DNA of 64,000 nt from Gemmobacter fulvus (GTDB lineage: Bacteria > Pseudomonadota > Alphaproteobacteria > Rhodobacterales > Rhodobacteraceae): assembly GCF_018798885.1 (NCBI RefSeq), contig NZ_CP076361.1, positions 1-64,000 on the forward strand. Direction: 5' to 3'. A program made the position numbers and the translations under genes. Position 1 is the stretch's first letter. Each line of letters starts with the position of its first letter. Shown here in pieces: positions 8,460-16,688 of this stretch. Under the pieces are notes generated by a model, which saw only the letters and a list, made by a program, of their open reading frames with translations, made no database searches and had not been told where the DNA came from.

Positions 8460-9170
8460 TCAGCCCCCCAGGAACGAACGGCGGACCTCGGGGTCGGCCA
8501 TCAGGGCCGCTCCGGTGTCGGTGAAACGATTGGCACCCTGAACCAGAACATAGCCTTTGTCCGCGATTTCAAGCGCTTGCCGTGCATTCTGCTCCACCAT
8601 CAGGATCGAGATCCCGGTGCGGGCAATCTCGATGATGCGGTCGAACAATTCGTCCATCACGATGGGCGAGACGCCCGCCGTCGGCTCATCCAGCATCAGA
8701 ACCTTGGGCTGCGTCATCAGGGCGCGGCCCACGGCGACCTGCTGGCGTTGCCCGCCCGACAGTTCTCCGGCGGGCTGGTGCCGCTTTTGTTTCAGGATTG
8801 GAAACAGATCATAGACCTGCGCCATGGTGCCCGCGAAATCATCGTTGCGGATGAAGGCGCCCATTTCGAGGTTCTCTTCCACCGTCATCGAGGTGAAGAT
8901 GTTGTGGGTCTGCGGCACAAAGCCCATGCCCTTTGCCACACGGTCCTGCGGTGACAGGGCCGTGATATCCTCGCCATCCAGTTTCACATGGCCGCCGCGC
9001 AGGCGCAGCATGCCGAACACGGCCTTCATGGCGGTGGATTTGCCTGCGCCATTCGGTCCGACGATCACGGCGATCTGGCCTTTTTCAACGGCAATGGTGC
9101 AGCCATGCAGGATGTCGGCCGCGCCGTATCCGCCGGTCATGCCGTCTCCGATCAGGAAAGGATCAGCCAT
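8460..9170 (-). CDS. livF: Branched-chain amino acid ABC transporter ATP-binding protein LivF
   Basis: A 236-residue cytoplasmic ABC ATPase that, with LivG, powers the LivHM permease. It shows Walker A GPNGAGKST (about residues 38-46), Q-loop FVPQTHNIF, ABC signature LSGGQRQQ, Walker B VLMLDEPT and the H-loop equivalent in MVEQNARQAL, which is characteristic of LivF (Q/N in place of the usual switch His). Its start codon lies 8 nt inside the end of livG. Confidence 0.95.
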   Translation of the reverse strand: MADPFLIGDGMTGGYGAADILHGCTIAVEKGQIAVIVGPNGAGKSTAMKAVFGMLRLRGGHVKLDGEDITALSPQDRVAKGMGFVPQTHNIFTSMTVEENLEMGAFIRNDDFAGTMAQVYDLFPILKQKRHQPAGELSGGQRQQVAVGRALMTQPKVLMLDEPTAGVSPIVMDELFDRIIEIARTGISILMVEQNARQALEIADKGYVLVQGANRFTDTGAALMADPEVRRSFLGG

Positions 9171-9954
9171 GGGCGGCTTCCTCCTTGACCTTGTTCTTGA
9201 GCCCGGTGCCGAGATAGGCCTCGATCACCCGTTCGTCATTTTTCACTTCGTCAACCGTCCCTTGCGCCAGCACCTTGCCTTCGGCCATGCAGATGACCGG
9301 ATCACAGAGGCGCGCGATGAAGTCCATGTCGTGTTCGATCACGCAGAAGGTATAGCCGCGCTCCTGGTTCAGGCGGATGATGGCATCGCCGATGGTGTTC
9401 AGCAGGGTGCGGTTCACGCCGGCGCCCACCTCGTCCAGAAACACGATCTTGGCATCCACCATCATGGTGCGGCCCAGTTCCAGCAGCTTTTTCTGCCCGC
9501 CGGAAATCTGGCTGGCCTTCTGATCGGCCAGATGGCTGATGGTCAGAAAGGCCAGAACCTCATCCGCCTTGTCGCGCAGGCGCTTTTCCTCGGCGGCCAC
9601 GGCCCCCCGGCGGAACCAGGCGTTCCACAGGGTTTCGCCCGATTGGGCGGCGGGCACCATCATCAGGTTTTCCCGCACCGTCATGGAGCCGAATTCATGC
9701 GCGATCTGGAAGGTACGCAGCAGGCCCTTGTGGAACAGCTCGTGCGGCGGCAGCCCCGTGATCTCCTGCCCGTCCATCAGCACCCGGCCAGAGGTGGCGG
9801 GCAGGCGGCCGGCAATCACGTTGAACAACGTGGTCTTGCCTGCGCCATTCGGGCCGATCAGCCCGGTGATGGAGCCGGTGCGGATTTCCAGTGACGCCCC
9901 GTCGACGGCATGAAAGCCGCCAAAATGTTTGTGAAGATTTTCGACAACGATCAT
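9163..9954 (-). CDS. livG: Branched-chain amino acid ABC transporter ATP-binding protein LivG
   Basis: A 263-residue ABC ATPase starting at MIVVENLHKHFGG. The frame is open 21 codons further upstream, but GGGGGA sits 6 nt before this ATG and the LivG homology begins here. Motifs are Walker A GPNGAGKTT, ABC signature ISGGQKKLLELGR, Walker B IVFLDEVGAGV (Glu then Val-Gly, a LivG-like variation) and switch His in VIEHDMDF. It partners LivF in the same importer. A hairpin between livK and livG may reduce read-through so that the binding protein is made in excess. Confidence 0.94.
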   Translation of the reverse strand: MIVVENLHKHFGGFHAVDGASLEIRTGSITGLIGPNGAGKTTLFNVIAGRLPATSGRVLMDGQEITGLPPHELFHKGLLRTFQIAHEFGSMTVRENLMMVPAAQSGETLWNAWFRRGAVAAEEKRLRDKADEVLAFLTISHLADQKASQISGGQKKLLELGRTMMVDAKIVFLDEVGAGVNRTLLNTIGDAIIRLNQERGYTFCVIEHDMDFIARLCDPVICMAEGKVLAQGTVDEVKNDERVIEAYLGTGLKNKVKEEAAHG

Positions 9955-10037
9955 CCGATGTCCCCCATGCGGCCTGACGCCTCTGCCTCCGGGGTTGGCC
10001 CCCGATAGGCGCGTCACGGCTTGTCCAGTTACAGCAA

Positions 10038-10060
10038 CGGCCCGGGGAATGCCCGGGCCG
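10038..10060 (-). terminator. Hairpin between livK and livG (attenuator or processing site)
   Basis: A perfect 9-bp stem (CGGCCCGGG/CCCGGGCCG) with a 5-nt loop sits 27 nt after the livK stop codon. The lack of a T-run argues for partial termination or 3'-end protection of the livK message, a common arrangement for binding-protein genes. Confidence 0.5.
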
Positions 10061-10086
10061 CGCTGTGCGTCACCGCAAAGCGGCGA

Positions 10087-11271
10087 TCAACGGAAACGAT
10101 CGGTGACGAACGCGCCGTCCTTGACGGTATATTCGCGGTAGCTGCCTGCGGATTCACCCGGCCCGATCAGTTCCACCGCCGAGGCCCCGACATAGTCGAT
10201 ATCGGTGCCCGCCGCGATCAGCTCCAGTGCCTTGCCCAACTCGCCGGGCTGGATCTTTTCGCCCGGCGCATTGGCCAGATCATTGACCTTGGCGGTCCAG
10301 TCGGCGGCCTTGGTCGAATTGGCAGCGGCCATGGCCAGCAGGATCAGGGCTGCGGCGTCATAGCTTTCCGGGGTGAAGGACGAGGTGCCATCAAAGCCCG
10401 CAGCGGTTGCCATGGTCTTGAAGGTGTCCGCGCCGGTCGAATCCGTGCCGGGCACGTCGCCATAGGAGCCGTTCAGGCCATCGCCGATGGCGGCGATCAG
10501 GCTGTCGCCATACATGCCGTCGGGCAGATAGAAGGTCGAGAAGGCGCCACTGTCGAGCGAGCCTTGAATCACGCCCTTGCCGCCCTGATCGACATAACCT
10601 GCCACGACCAGAACTTCACCGCCCGCAGCGGCAAGTGCTGCGACTTCGGCAGAATAATCGGCCTTGCCATCCTCATGCGCCGCCGAGATCGTGACCTCGC
10701 CACCCTTTTCCTTGAAGGCAGCGGCAAAGCTTTCGGCCACGCCCTTGCCGTAATCGTTGTTGGTATAGGTGATCGCCACCGATTTCACGCCACGGTCGGT
10801 GAGGATATCGGCCATGACCACGCCCTGACGCGCATCCGACGGTGCGGTGCGGAAGAATAGGCCGTCATCTTCGGCGCTCGACAGCGCGGGCGAGGTGGCC
10901 GAAGGCGACACCATCGCCACGCCATTCGGGCGTGCGACGTTCTGCAACACGGCCCCGGTCACGCCCGAACAATCGGCGCCCATGATCGCGGCAACCTTGT
11001 CAGAGGTGACCAGACGTTCTGCTGCGGCCTGAGCAGCGGCGGCATCGACACAGGTGCTGTCACCGCGCACGGAGGTGACGGTGGAGCCGCCCATGAACTT
11101 GCCACTGTCGGTGACTTCCTTCATGGCCATTTCAGCCGAGGCTGCCATATGCGGCGTGATCGATTCAAGCGGGCCGGTAAACCCAAGCAGGATGCCGATT
11201 TTCACGTCTTCGGCCGAAGCTGCACCAGCAAGAAGTGCGGTTGCCGTGGTGGCGAGCAGCAGTTTTTTCAT
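10087..11271 (-). CDS. ABC transporter substrate-binding protein (LivK-like)
   Basis: A 394-residue periplasmic protein with a clear Sec signal peptide (MKKLLLATTATALLAGAASA, cleavage after ASA). It has a Peripla_BP_6 Leu/Ile/Val-binding fold: KIGILLGFTGPLES at the start of the mature protein, a serine/alanine ligand-binding loop in MVSPSATSPALS, and a C-x-n-C pair (Cys67-type in DSTCVDA and MGADCSG). It delivers the substrate to LivHMGF. The start ATG has GGGAG 8 nt upstream. Being first in the operon, it defines the promoter side. The exact ligand (branched-chain amino acid, amide or another amino acid) cannot be told from sequence. Confidence 0.9.
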   Translation of the reverse strand: MKKLLLATTATALLAGAASAEDVKIGILLGFTGPLESITPHMAASAEMAMKEVTDSGKFMGGSTVTSVRGDSTCVDAAAAQAAAERLVTSDKVAAIMGADCSGVTGAVLQNVARPNGVAMVSPSATSPALSSAEDDGLFFRTAPSDARQGVVMADILTDRGVKSVAITYTNNDYGKGVAESFAAAFKEKGGEVTISAAHEDGKADYSAEVAALAAAGGEVLVVAGYVDQGGKGVIQGSLDSGAFSTFYLPDGMYGDSLIAAIGDGLNGSYGDVPGTDSTGADTFKTMATAAGFDGTSSFTPESYDAAALILLAMAAANSTKAADWTAKVNDLANAPGEKIQPGELGKALELIAAGTDIDYVGASAVELIGPGESAGSYREYTVKDGAFVTDRFR

Positions 11272-11617
11272 TTTTGACTCCCATGTCGGATGCTTATCCT
11301 GTGGGCAAAGCTAGAACGGGGTCTGTGAAAAGAAAAGCGCCCTTTTCGGACCTATTCCGCATTGTCATAGGTTAACCTTGCGGCAGGCGCAGCGGGCATA
11401 AGTAAGATATTGCAAGCTTGAAGTAATTTTCTGTCGCAGCCCGGCGCGGGGCGCAGCACCAATCCCGTCATGCCGCAGCAAACCCTTGCCACAGCTGTCA
11501 GAAACCGGCCCTTGTCCGACAGAATCAGCCCTGTGTCCGATCACGTCCCCGTCACCCCGGCTGGCAGCGCCGCGGATCGGCCTTAGGTTGAAACAGGATC
11601 AACAGAAAGGAACCGGC
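11272..11617. other. Divergent regulatory region livK / PQQ sugar dehydrogenase
   Basis: A 346-nt non-coding stretch between two divergent genes. It contains a perfect 10-bp palindrome AGGTTAACCT (11369-11378) nearer livK, and a direct repeat TGTCCGA at 11513-11519 and 11534-11540 (21 bp apart, two helical turns) on the dehydrogenase side. No clear promoter hexamers, riboswitch or small gene was seen. Confidence 0.4.
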
Positions 11618-12700
11618 ATGCGCACACTGGTTGCAACCCTCGGCATGGCGGCGCTGACATCCGTCCAAGCTGCGGCCTCCGAGGTCGAGACCTCGGCAGG
11701 CCCGATGCAGATCACTGCCATGGCCGAAGGGCTGGAGGAACCTTGGGGCCTCGCCTTTCTGCCCGATGGCGGGTTTCTGGTCACCGAACGCGACGGCAGG
11801 TTGCGCCGCTATCCCGGCGGCGACAGCCTGACCGGCCTGCCCGAGGTCTTCGCCAAGGGGCAGGGCGGTCTGCTCGATGTTCTGGTCCCCCGCGATTTCA
11901 CCAGCAGCGGCACGGTGTTCCTGACCTATGCCATGCCGGTCGCGGGCGGTGCGGTGACGGCGGTCGGCAAGGGGCAGCTGACGGACGACGGGCTCACCGG
12001 CTTTGCCCCGATCTGGCAAGCACCGGATCCGATGCGGGGCGGCCGCCATTTCGGCGCGCGTCTGGTCGAGGCTGCGGATGGCACGCTCTATCTGGCCACT
12101 GGCGAGCGCGGCACCGGCCCGGACGGCCTGCAGGCGCAGGATCCGCAGCGCGGCGAAGGCAAGGTGATCGCGCTGCTGCGCGATGGCGAACCGGCCATAA
12201 CGCAGAACGGCTGGCTGCCCGGCGTCATCAGCCTCGGCCACCGCAATCCGCAAGGCGCGGCCCTTGATGGCGAGGGCCAACTCTGGCTGGTGGAACACGG
12301 GGCGCAGGGCGGCGACGAACTGAACCGCATCACGCCCGGCGCCAATTACGGCTGGCCGGTGATTGCCTTTGGCGAAAACTACGGCGGCGGCCAGATCGGT
12401 GAAGGCACCGAAAAAGTCGGCATGGCACAACCCGTCTCCTATTGGGATCCCTCCATCGCCCCCTCGGGCCTGATGATCCATTCCGGCGCGGGCGTGGCAG
12501 AATGGTCGGGCGATTTCTTCACCGGCAGCCTGAAATTCGACTATCTCTCACGTCTCGATCCCGAGGCAGGCTTTGCCGAAGAACGGATCAGCGCACCCGA
12601 AACCGGACGGGTGCGTGATGTGCGCCAAGCCCCCGATGGCAGCATCTGGTTTCTGTCGGTCAGCAACGGTGCCGTCTACCGCATGGCCCCGCGCTCCTGA
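11618..12700 (+). CDS. PQQ-dependent sugar dehydrogenase (soluble aldose dehydrogenase type)
   Basis: A 360-residue periplasmic quinoprotein. ATG 11618 is chosen over open frame upstream because AAGGA lies 7 nt before it and a signal peptide follows (MRTLVATLGMAALTSVQAAAS). The mature part is a six-bladed beta-propeller of the GSDH family. Visible family landmarks are EGLEEPWGLAFLPDGGFLVTERDGRLR, a conserved His in GGRHFGARLVE, TGERG, and GHRNPQG...LWLVEHGAQGGDELN, which contributes to PQQ and Ca2+ binding. Relatives such as E. coli YliI oxidise aldoses with PQQ as cofactor. No PQQ biosynthesis genes are nearby, so the cofactor must come from elsewhere. Confidence 0.9.
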   Translation: MRTLVATLGMAALTSVQAAASEVETSAGPMQITAMAEGLEEPWGLAFLPDGGFLVTERDGRLRRYPGGDSLTGLPEVFAKGQGGLLDVLVPRDFTSSGTVFLTYAMPVAGGAVTAVGKGQLTDDGLTGFAPIWQAPDPMRGGRHFGARLVEAADGTLYLATGERGTGPDGLQAQDPQRGEGKVIALLRDGEPAITQNGWLPGVISLGHRNPQGAALDGEGQLWLVEHGAQGGDELNRITPGANYGWPVIAFGENYGGGQIGEGTEKVGMAQPVSYWDPSIAPSGLMIHSGAGVAEWSGDFFTGSLKFDYLSRLDPEAGFAEERISAPETGRVRDVRQAPDGSIWFLSVSNGAVYRMAPRS

Positions 12701-12713
12701 ACGGGCCTTGCCC

Positions 12714-12775
12714 TTCATCTTGGAGAAATATCCTCGGGGGGGCGGCCGCAGGCCGTGGGGGGCAGACAGCCCCCC
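12714..12775 (+). repeat. Interspersed hairpin repeat, copy A
   Basis: The head TTCATCTTGG-AGA-AATATCC (12714-12733; 20 nt, one shorter than the other copies) is followed by two GC-rich hairpins (CGGCC/GGCCG and GGGGGGC/GCCCCCC). It lies between the convergent PQQ dehydrogenase and GlxA-type regulator genes. The hairpin part is almost identical to copy B, 2.7 kb away. Confidence 0.8.
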
Positions 12776-12799
12776 ACGTTGCGAGGGCCCGGAGTGCGG

Positions 12800-13822
12800 T
12801 CAGATCGACAACCGAACCCCAACGCCCGGAATCGCCCCCTGCGTGCCGCGCTCCCGATAGGGCGTGGTATTGTAATGCGACCGGTAACATTTCGAAAAAT
12901 GCGATGGCGAGGCAAAGCCACAGGCCAGCGCCACGTTGATGACGCTCATATCCGTCTGCATCAACAGATTGCGGGCCTTCTGCAACCGCAATTCCATATA
13001 ATAGCGCTTGGGGCTGCGGTTCAGATAGCGGCGGAACAGCCGCTCCAACTGTCGGGTCGACATGCCGACCTCTTCGGCCAGATCGGCGGGCGACATCGGA
13101 TCTTCGATATTGCCCTCCATCATCTGGATCACCTGGCTCAGCTTGGGGTGGCGCACGCCGATCCGGGTCGGGATCGACAGGCGCTGGGTGTCCTGATCGG
13201 TGCGGATCGCGTTATAGATCAGCTGATCGGCCACGGTATTGGCAATATCCTCACCATGATCCGAGGCGATGAGCTTCAGCATCAGGTCAATCGAGGCCGT
13301 GCCGCCGGCGGTCGACAGGCGGTTGCCGTCGATCACAAACACCGATTTGGTCAGCTTGACCTCCTCGAACTCCTCCAGAAACCCGTCCTGGTTTTCCCAG
13401 TGGATGGTGGCCTTGCGCCCCTCCAGCAACCCGGCCTTGGCCAGCGCATAGGCCCCGGTGCACAGGCCGCCAATGGCGACGCCGCGCCGCGCCTCGCGGC
13501 GCAGCCAGGCGGTGATGGCACGGGTGGTGCTTTTCTGCACGTCGATGCCACCGCAGACCAGCAGCGTATCCTCGCGGTCGATCTCCTCCAGGCCCATGTC
13601 CAGCTTGAACGCAGCGCCGTTGGAACAGGTGGCCATCTCGCCGCCTTCGCCCGCCAGCCGCCAGCGATAGATCTCGCGCCCGGCCACCCGGTTGGCAATG
13701 CGCAACGGCTCGATCGCTCCGGCGAAAGACAACATGGTGAAGCGGTCCAGCAGCAGAAAGACAAAGCGCCGCGGGCTGGCGTCTTTGGTCACTTGCGTGG
13801 CTTTGCGGGGAAGGCTGGACAT
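12800..13822 (-). CDS. GlxA family transcriptional regulator (DJ-1/PfpI + AraC HTH)
   Basis: A 340-residue DNA-binding regulator. Residues about 18-190 form a DJ-1/PfpI-like amidotransferase fold with a nucleophile-elbow Cys121 in GGLCTGAYALAKAGLLEG. Residues about 225-325 are an AraC/XylS double helix-turn-helix (STRQLERLFRRYLNRSPKRYYMELRLQKARNLL...FASPSHFSKCYRSHY). The sequence resembles the GbdR/CdhR group that controls glycine betaine and carnitine catabolism, which would fit the dimethylglycine dehydrogenase-like gene about 9 kb away, but that link is inference. It is divergent from the DAHP synthase gene (144-nt gap). Confidence 0.9.
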   Translation of the reverse strand: MSSLPRKATQVTKDASPRRFVFLLLDRFTMLSFAGAIEPLRIANRVAGREIYRWRLAGEGGEMATCSNGAAFKLDMGLEEIDREDTLLVCGGIDVQKSTTRAITAWLRREARRGVAIGGLCTGAYALAKAGLLEGRKATIHWENQDGFLEEFEEVKLTKSVFVIDGNRLSTAGGTASIDLMLKLIASDHGEDIANTVADQLIYNAIRTDQDTQRLSIPTRIGVRHPKLSQVIQMMEGNIEDPMSPADLAEEVGMSTRQLERLFRRYLNRSPKRYYMELRLQKARNLLMQTDMSVINVALACGFASPSHFSKCYRSHYNTTPYRERGTQGAIPGVGVRLSI

Positions 13823-13966
13823 GATGCGACCTGTATGCGTCGGTTTCAGCGCATCTAGTCAGGAAATTTCGCCCCCCACAAGGGGGCACAGGCGGCAAGC
13901 CCCTTTGCATTTCCGCCGCAATTCCCTATACCGCCTTGCGATACCGCTAACGGAGGGAGAGGCCCG

Positions 13967-15337
13967 ATGACGAAGGGTTGGCAGAAATCGGATTGGCGCG
14001 CCAAACCGCGGGTGCAGATGCCGGACTATCCGGATCACGCGGCACTGGGCGCGGTCGAGGCGCAGCTTGCCAAATATCCGCCCCTCGTCTTTGCGGGCGA
14101 GGCGCGGCGGCTGAAGAAACAGCTGGCTCTGGCGGCAGAGGGCAAGGCCTTCCTGTTGCAGGGCGGCGATTGCGCCGAAAGCTTTGCGGAATTCAGCGCC
14201 GACAACATCCGCGATACATTCCGCGTGATGCTGCAAATGGCGGTGGTGCTGACCTATGGCGCCAAGGTGCCGGTGATCAAGGTCGGTCGCATGGCCGGGC
14301 AATTCGCCAAACCGCGCTCGGCAGGCACCGAAGTGATCGGCGGGGTGGAACTGCCCAGCTACCGCGGCGACATCATCAACGGCTTCGATTTCACCGCCGA
14401 TGCCCGGGTGCCCGATCCCGCCCGCATGTTGCAGGCCTATACCCAGGCGGCAGCCAGCCTGAACCTGCTGCGCGCCTTCTCGACCGGCGGCTTTGCCGAT
14501 ATTCACCGGGTCCACAGCTGGACGCTGGGCTTTGCCGAACATGACAAGGCCGAACGCTACCGCGAATTGTCCAACCGCATCTCCGACGCGCTCGATTTCA
14601 TGTCGGCCGCCGGTGTGGATGGCGATACCGCGCATCAGCTTTCGACCGTGGATTTCTACACCAGCCACGAGGCCCTGCTGCTGGAATACGAAGAGGCGCT
14701 GTGCCGCGTCGACAGCATCACCGGCCAGAATGTCGCCGGGTCGGGTCATATGATCTGGATCGGCGACCGCACGCGCCAGCCCGATGGCGCGCATGTGGAA
14801 TTCTGCCGCGGCGTGCTGAACCCGATCGGCCTGAAATGCGGCCCCTCGACCACAGCCGAGGATCTCAAGGTGCTGATGGCGAAGCTGAACCCGACGAACG
14901 AGGCCGGGCGGCTCACCCTGATCGCACGCTTCGGCGCGGGCAAGGTGGGCGACAACCTGCCGCGCCTGATCAAGGCGGTGCAGGAAGAGGGCGCCAATGT
15001 CGTCTGGTCCTGCGATCCGATGCACGGCAATACGATCAAGGCAGCCTCGGGCTACAAGACCCGGCCGTTTGAATCGGTGCTGCGCGAAGTGCGCGAGTTC
15101 TTTGCGATCCACAAGGCCGAAGGCACCGTGCCGGGCGGCGTGCATTTCGAGATGACCGGGCAGGACGTGACCGAATGCACCGGCGGCCTGCGCGCCGTGA
15201 CGGATGAAAACCTGTCCGACCGTTATCACACCGCCTGCGATCCGCGCCTGAACGCCTCGCAATCGCTCGAACTGGCCTTCCTCGTGGCAGAAGAACTCTC
15301 GGCGCAACGCGAAGCCCATCGCCGCATCGCGATGTGA
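13967..15337 (+). CDS. Class II 3-deoxy-7-phosphoheptulonate (DAHP) synthase
   Basis: A 456-residue cytoplasmic enzyme that condenses phosphoenolpyruvate with erythrose-4-phosphate, the first step of the shikimate pathway. It is of the class II (plant/Mycobacterium AroG) type, with [11 protein letters not shown] (metal-binding Cys, about residues 63-74), the [14 protein letters not shown] loop, GEVELPS-like [15 protein letters not shown]-like [15 protein letters not shown], and [12 protein letters not shown] near the C-terminus. A strong ribosome-binding site (GGAGGGAGAGG) precedes ATG 13967. The length matches plant-type enzymes. It is monocistronic, followed by a strong terminator. Confidence 0.95.
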   Translation: MTKGWQKSDWRAKPRVQMPDYPDHAALGAVEAQLAKYPPLVFAGEARRLKKQLALAAEGKAFLLQGGDCAESFAEFSADNIRDTFRVMLQMAVVLTYGAKVPVIKVGRMAGQFAKPRSAGTEVIGGVELPSYRGDIINGFDFTADARVPDPARMLQAYTQAAASLNLLRAFSTGGFADIHRVHSWTLGFAEHDKAERYRELSNRISDALDFMSAAGVDGDTAHQLSTVDFYTSHEALLLEYEEALCRVDSITGQNVAGSGHMIWIGDRTRQPDGAHVEFCRGVLNPIGLKCGPSTTAEDLKVLMAKLNPTNEAGRLTLIARFGAGKVGDNLPRLIKAVQEEGANVVWSCDPMHGNTIKAASGYKTRPFESVLREVREFFAIHKAEGTVPGGVHFEMTGQDVTECTGGLRAVTDENLSDRYHTACDPRLNASQSLELAFLVAEELSAQREAHRRIAM

Positions 15338-15354
15338 TCCAGTTATAGTCCACC

Positions 15355-15385
15355 AAAAAAGGGCGGGGACTTTCCCGCCCTTTTT
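15355..15385. terminator. Bidirectional Rho-independent terminator
   Basis: An A6 tract, a 7-bp stem (GGGCGGG/CCCGCCC) with a 6-nt loop, then T5. It works for the DAHP synthase gene and, read from the other strand, for the convergent dehydrogenase gene. Confidence 0.85.
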
Positions 15386-15400
15386 ACATGCCCGTTCCCA

Positions 15401-15462
15401 TTCATCTTGGCCAAAATATCCTCGGGGGGCGGCCGCAGGCCGTGGGGGGCAGACAGCCCCCC
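15401..15462 (+). repeat. Interspersed hairpin repeat, copy B
   Basis: The head TTCATCTTGG-CCA-AAATATCC (15401-15421) is followed by CGGCC/GGCCG and GGGGGGC/GCCCCCC hairpins. It lies between convergent genes, just after the terminator of the DAHP synthase gene. From the head's end onward it differs from copy A by a single G. Confidence 0.8.
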
Positions 15463-15469
15463 GCCGCGC

Positions 15470-16600
15470 TCAAAGATGCACGCGGCTGCCACCATTGCGC
15501 GCGGAATCGGCAATCGCATGGATCACCCGCTCGATCCGCAGCGCATCGCCAAAATCGGGATGCGCCGCCTCCAACCCGGCAATGCCGCGCAGCAGGGTAG
15601 CACATTCGATCACCTTCAGGTCGTTGAAGCCAAGCTGATGCCCCGGTGCCGGGCAGAACTCGCCATAGGGCGGATGCGCCGGGCCGGTGAGAATGGTCTT
15701 GAACCCCTGTTCCGCCTTTGGGCCCTCGTTCTGATACAGTTGCAACTCGTTCATGCGCTCCTGATCAAAGACAATCATGCCTTTGGTGCCATGCACCTCG
15801 AATCCCAGCCGCGATTTGCGGCCCCAGGCCGCGCGCGAGATCACCATGGAGCCCTGCGCGCCATTGGCAAAGCGCAGCACCACCGCCGCCGCATCTTCAT
15901 TCTCCACCACGCCGCGGCCTTGGCCGTCGGGCAGGGGGCGGGTCTCGTGGATGGTCTGCATATCGGCGATCAGGCTGGCAATCGGTCCCATCAACCCATG
16001 CGCCATGCTGACCAGATGGGTGCCGATATCGCCAAGCGCGCCCAGACCCGCATCGGCCAGCTTGGCCCGCCACGACCAGGGCAGTTCGGGGTCGGCCTGA
16101 TAATCCTCGTCCACCCAGCCGCGAAACTGCACAACCCGGCCAATCGCCCCGTCGTGGATCAGCCGCTGCGCATGGGTGAAGGCGGGGTTCTTGAGGTAGT
16201 TATAGCCGACCATCGTCACCACGCCCCGGGCCCGCGCGGCATCCGCCATCTCCTCCGCCTCGGCCAGGGTCAGCGCCATCGGCTTTTCGCACCAGACATG
16301 CTTGCCCGCTGCAATAGCCGCCATCGCCATTGCATGGTGCATCCCATTCGGCGTGGTGATCGACACCACATCAATCGCCGGATCGCGGACCAGCGCCTGC
16401 CAATCGCTGGTGGCGGCGGCAAAGCCGAACTGATCGGCCATGGCGACGGCCTTGTCGGCGGGCGTATCACACAGCAGGCGCAATTCGGGCACCGGCACCG
16501 GCCCCATCACCCCGCCCAGCACCGCCTTGACGTTCCGCCAGGCCAGCGCATGGGTCTTGCCCATGAAGCCGGTCCCGATTACCCCCACGCCCAATTGCAT
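15470..16600 (-). CDS. Gfo/Idh/MocA family oxidoreductase (candidate inositol/inosose dehydrogenase)
   Basis: A 376-residue NAD(P)-dependent dehydrogenase. MQLGVGVIG at 16600 is chosen because GGAGGG lies about 7 nt upstream; MEGFAMQLG at 16615 is an alternative. The N-terminal Rossmann fold shows GVIGTGFMGKTHA and the family signature CEKPMALT (Lys-Pro next to the active site). A conserved Asp/His pair GALGDIGTHLVSMAH lies in the C-terminal domain. It is divergent from the RpiR regulator, with a GGAA-N6-TTCC operator between them, and sits beside iolCDEB. It is therefore the best candidate for the myo- or scyllo-inositol dehydrogenase step (IolG/IolX-like), but the family covers many sugars and the substrate is inferred only. 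Confidence 0.85.
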   Translation of the reverse strand: MQLGVGVIGTGFMGKTHALAWRNVKAVLGGVMGPVPVPELRLLCDTPADKAVAMADQFGFAAATSDWQALVRDPAIDVVSITTPNGMHHAMAMAAIAAGKHVWCEKPMALTLAEAEEMADAARARGVVTMVGYNYLKNPAFTHAQRLIHDGAIGRVVQFRGWVDEDYQADPELPWSWRAKLADAGLGALGDIGTHLVSMAHGLMGPIASLIADMQTIHETRPLPDGQGRGVVENEDAAAVVLRFANGAQGSMVISRAAWGRKSRLGFEVHGTKGMIVFDQERMNELQLYQNEGPKAEQGFKTILTGPAHPPYGEFCPAPGHQLGFNDLKVIECATLLRGIAGLEAAHPDFGDALRIERVIHAIADSARNGGSRVHL

Positions 16601-16629
16601 CGCAAAGCCCTCCATCTTGCTTTCCGCTT

Positions 16630-16643
16630 GGAATATTTGTTCC
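16630..16643. promoter_or_regulatory. IolR-type operator GGAA-N6-TTCC (regulator/dehydrogenase intergenic region)
   Basis: GGAA-TATTTG-TTCC lies between the divergent dehydrogenase and RpiR-type regulator genes. It matches the palindrome reported for IolR in Sinorhizobium inositol genes. A TTCC half-site at 16622-16625 lies just beside it. Confidence 0.65.
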
Positions 16644-16688
16644 ATGCGTGCTAGCGTGAACACACCGGCCCCTGTCAAGGACAATCGC

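Noticed and set aside
11272-11617. Riboswitch or small RNA between livK and the sugar dehydrogenase
   Set aside because: No conserved riboswitch core or stem-terminator arrangement was found; only a palindrome and a short direct repeat.
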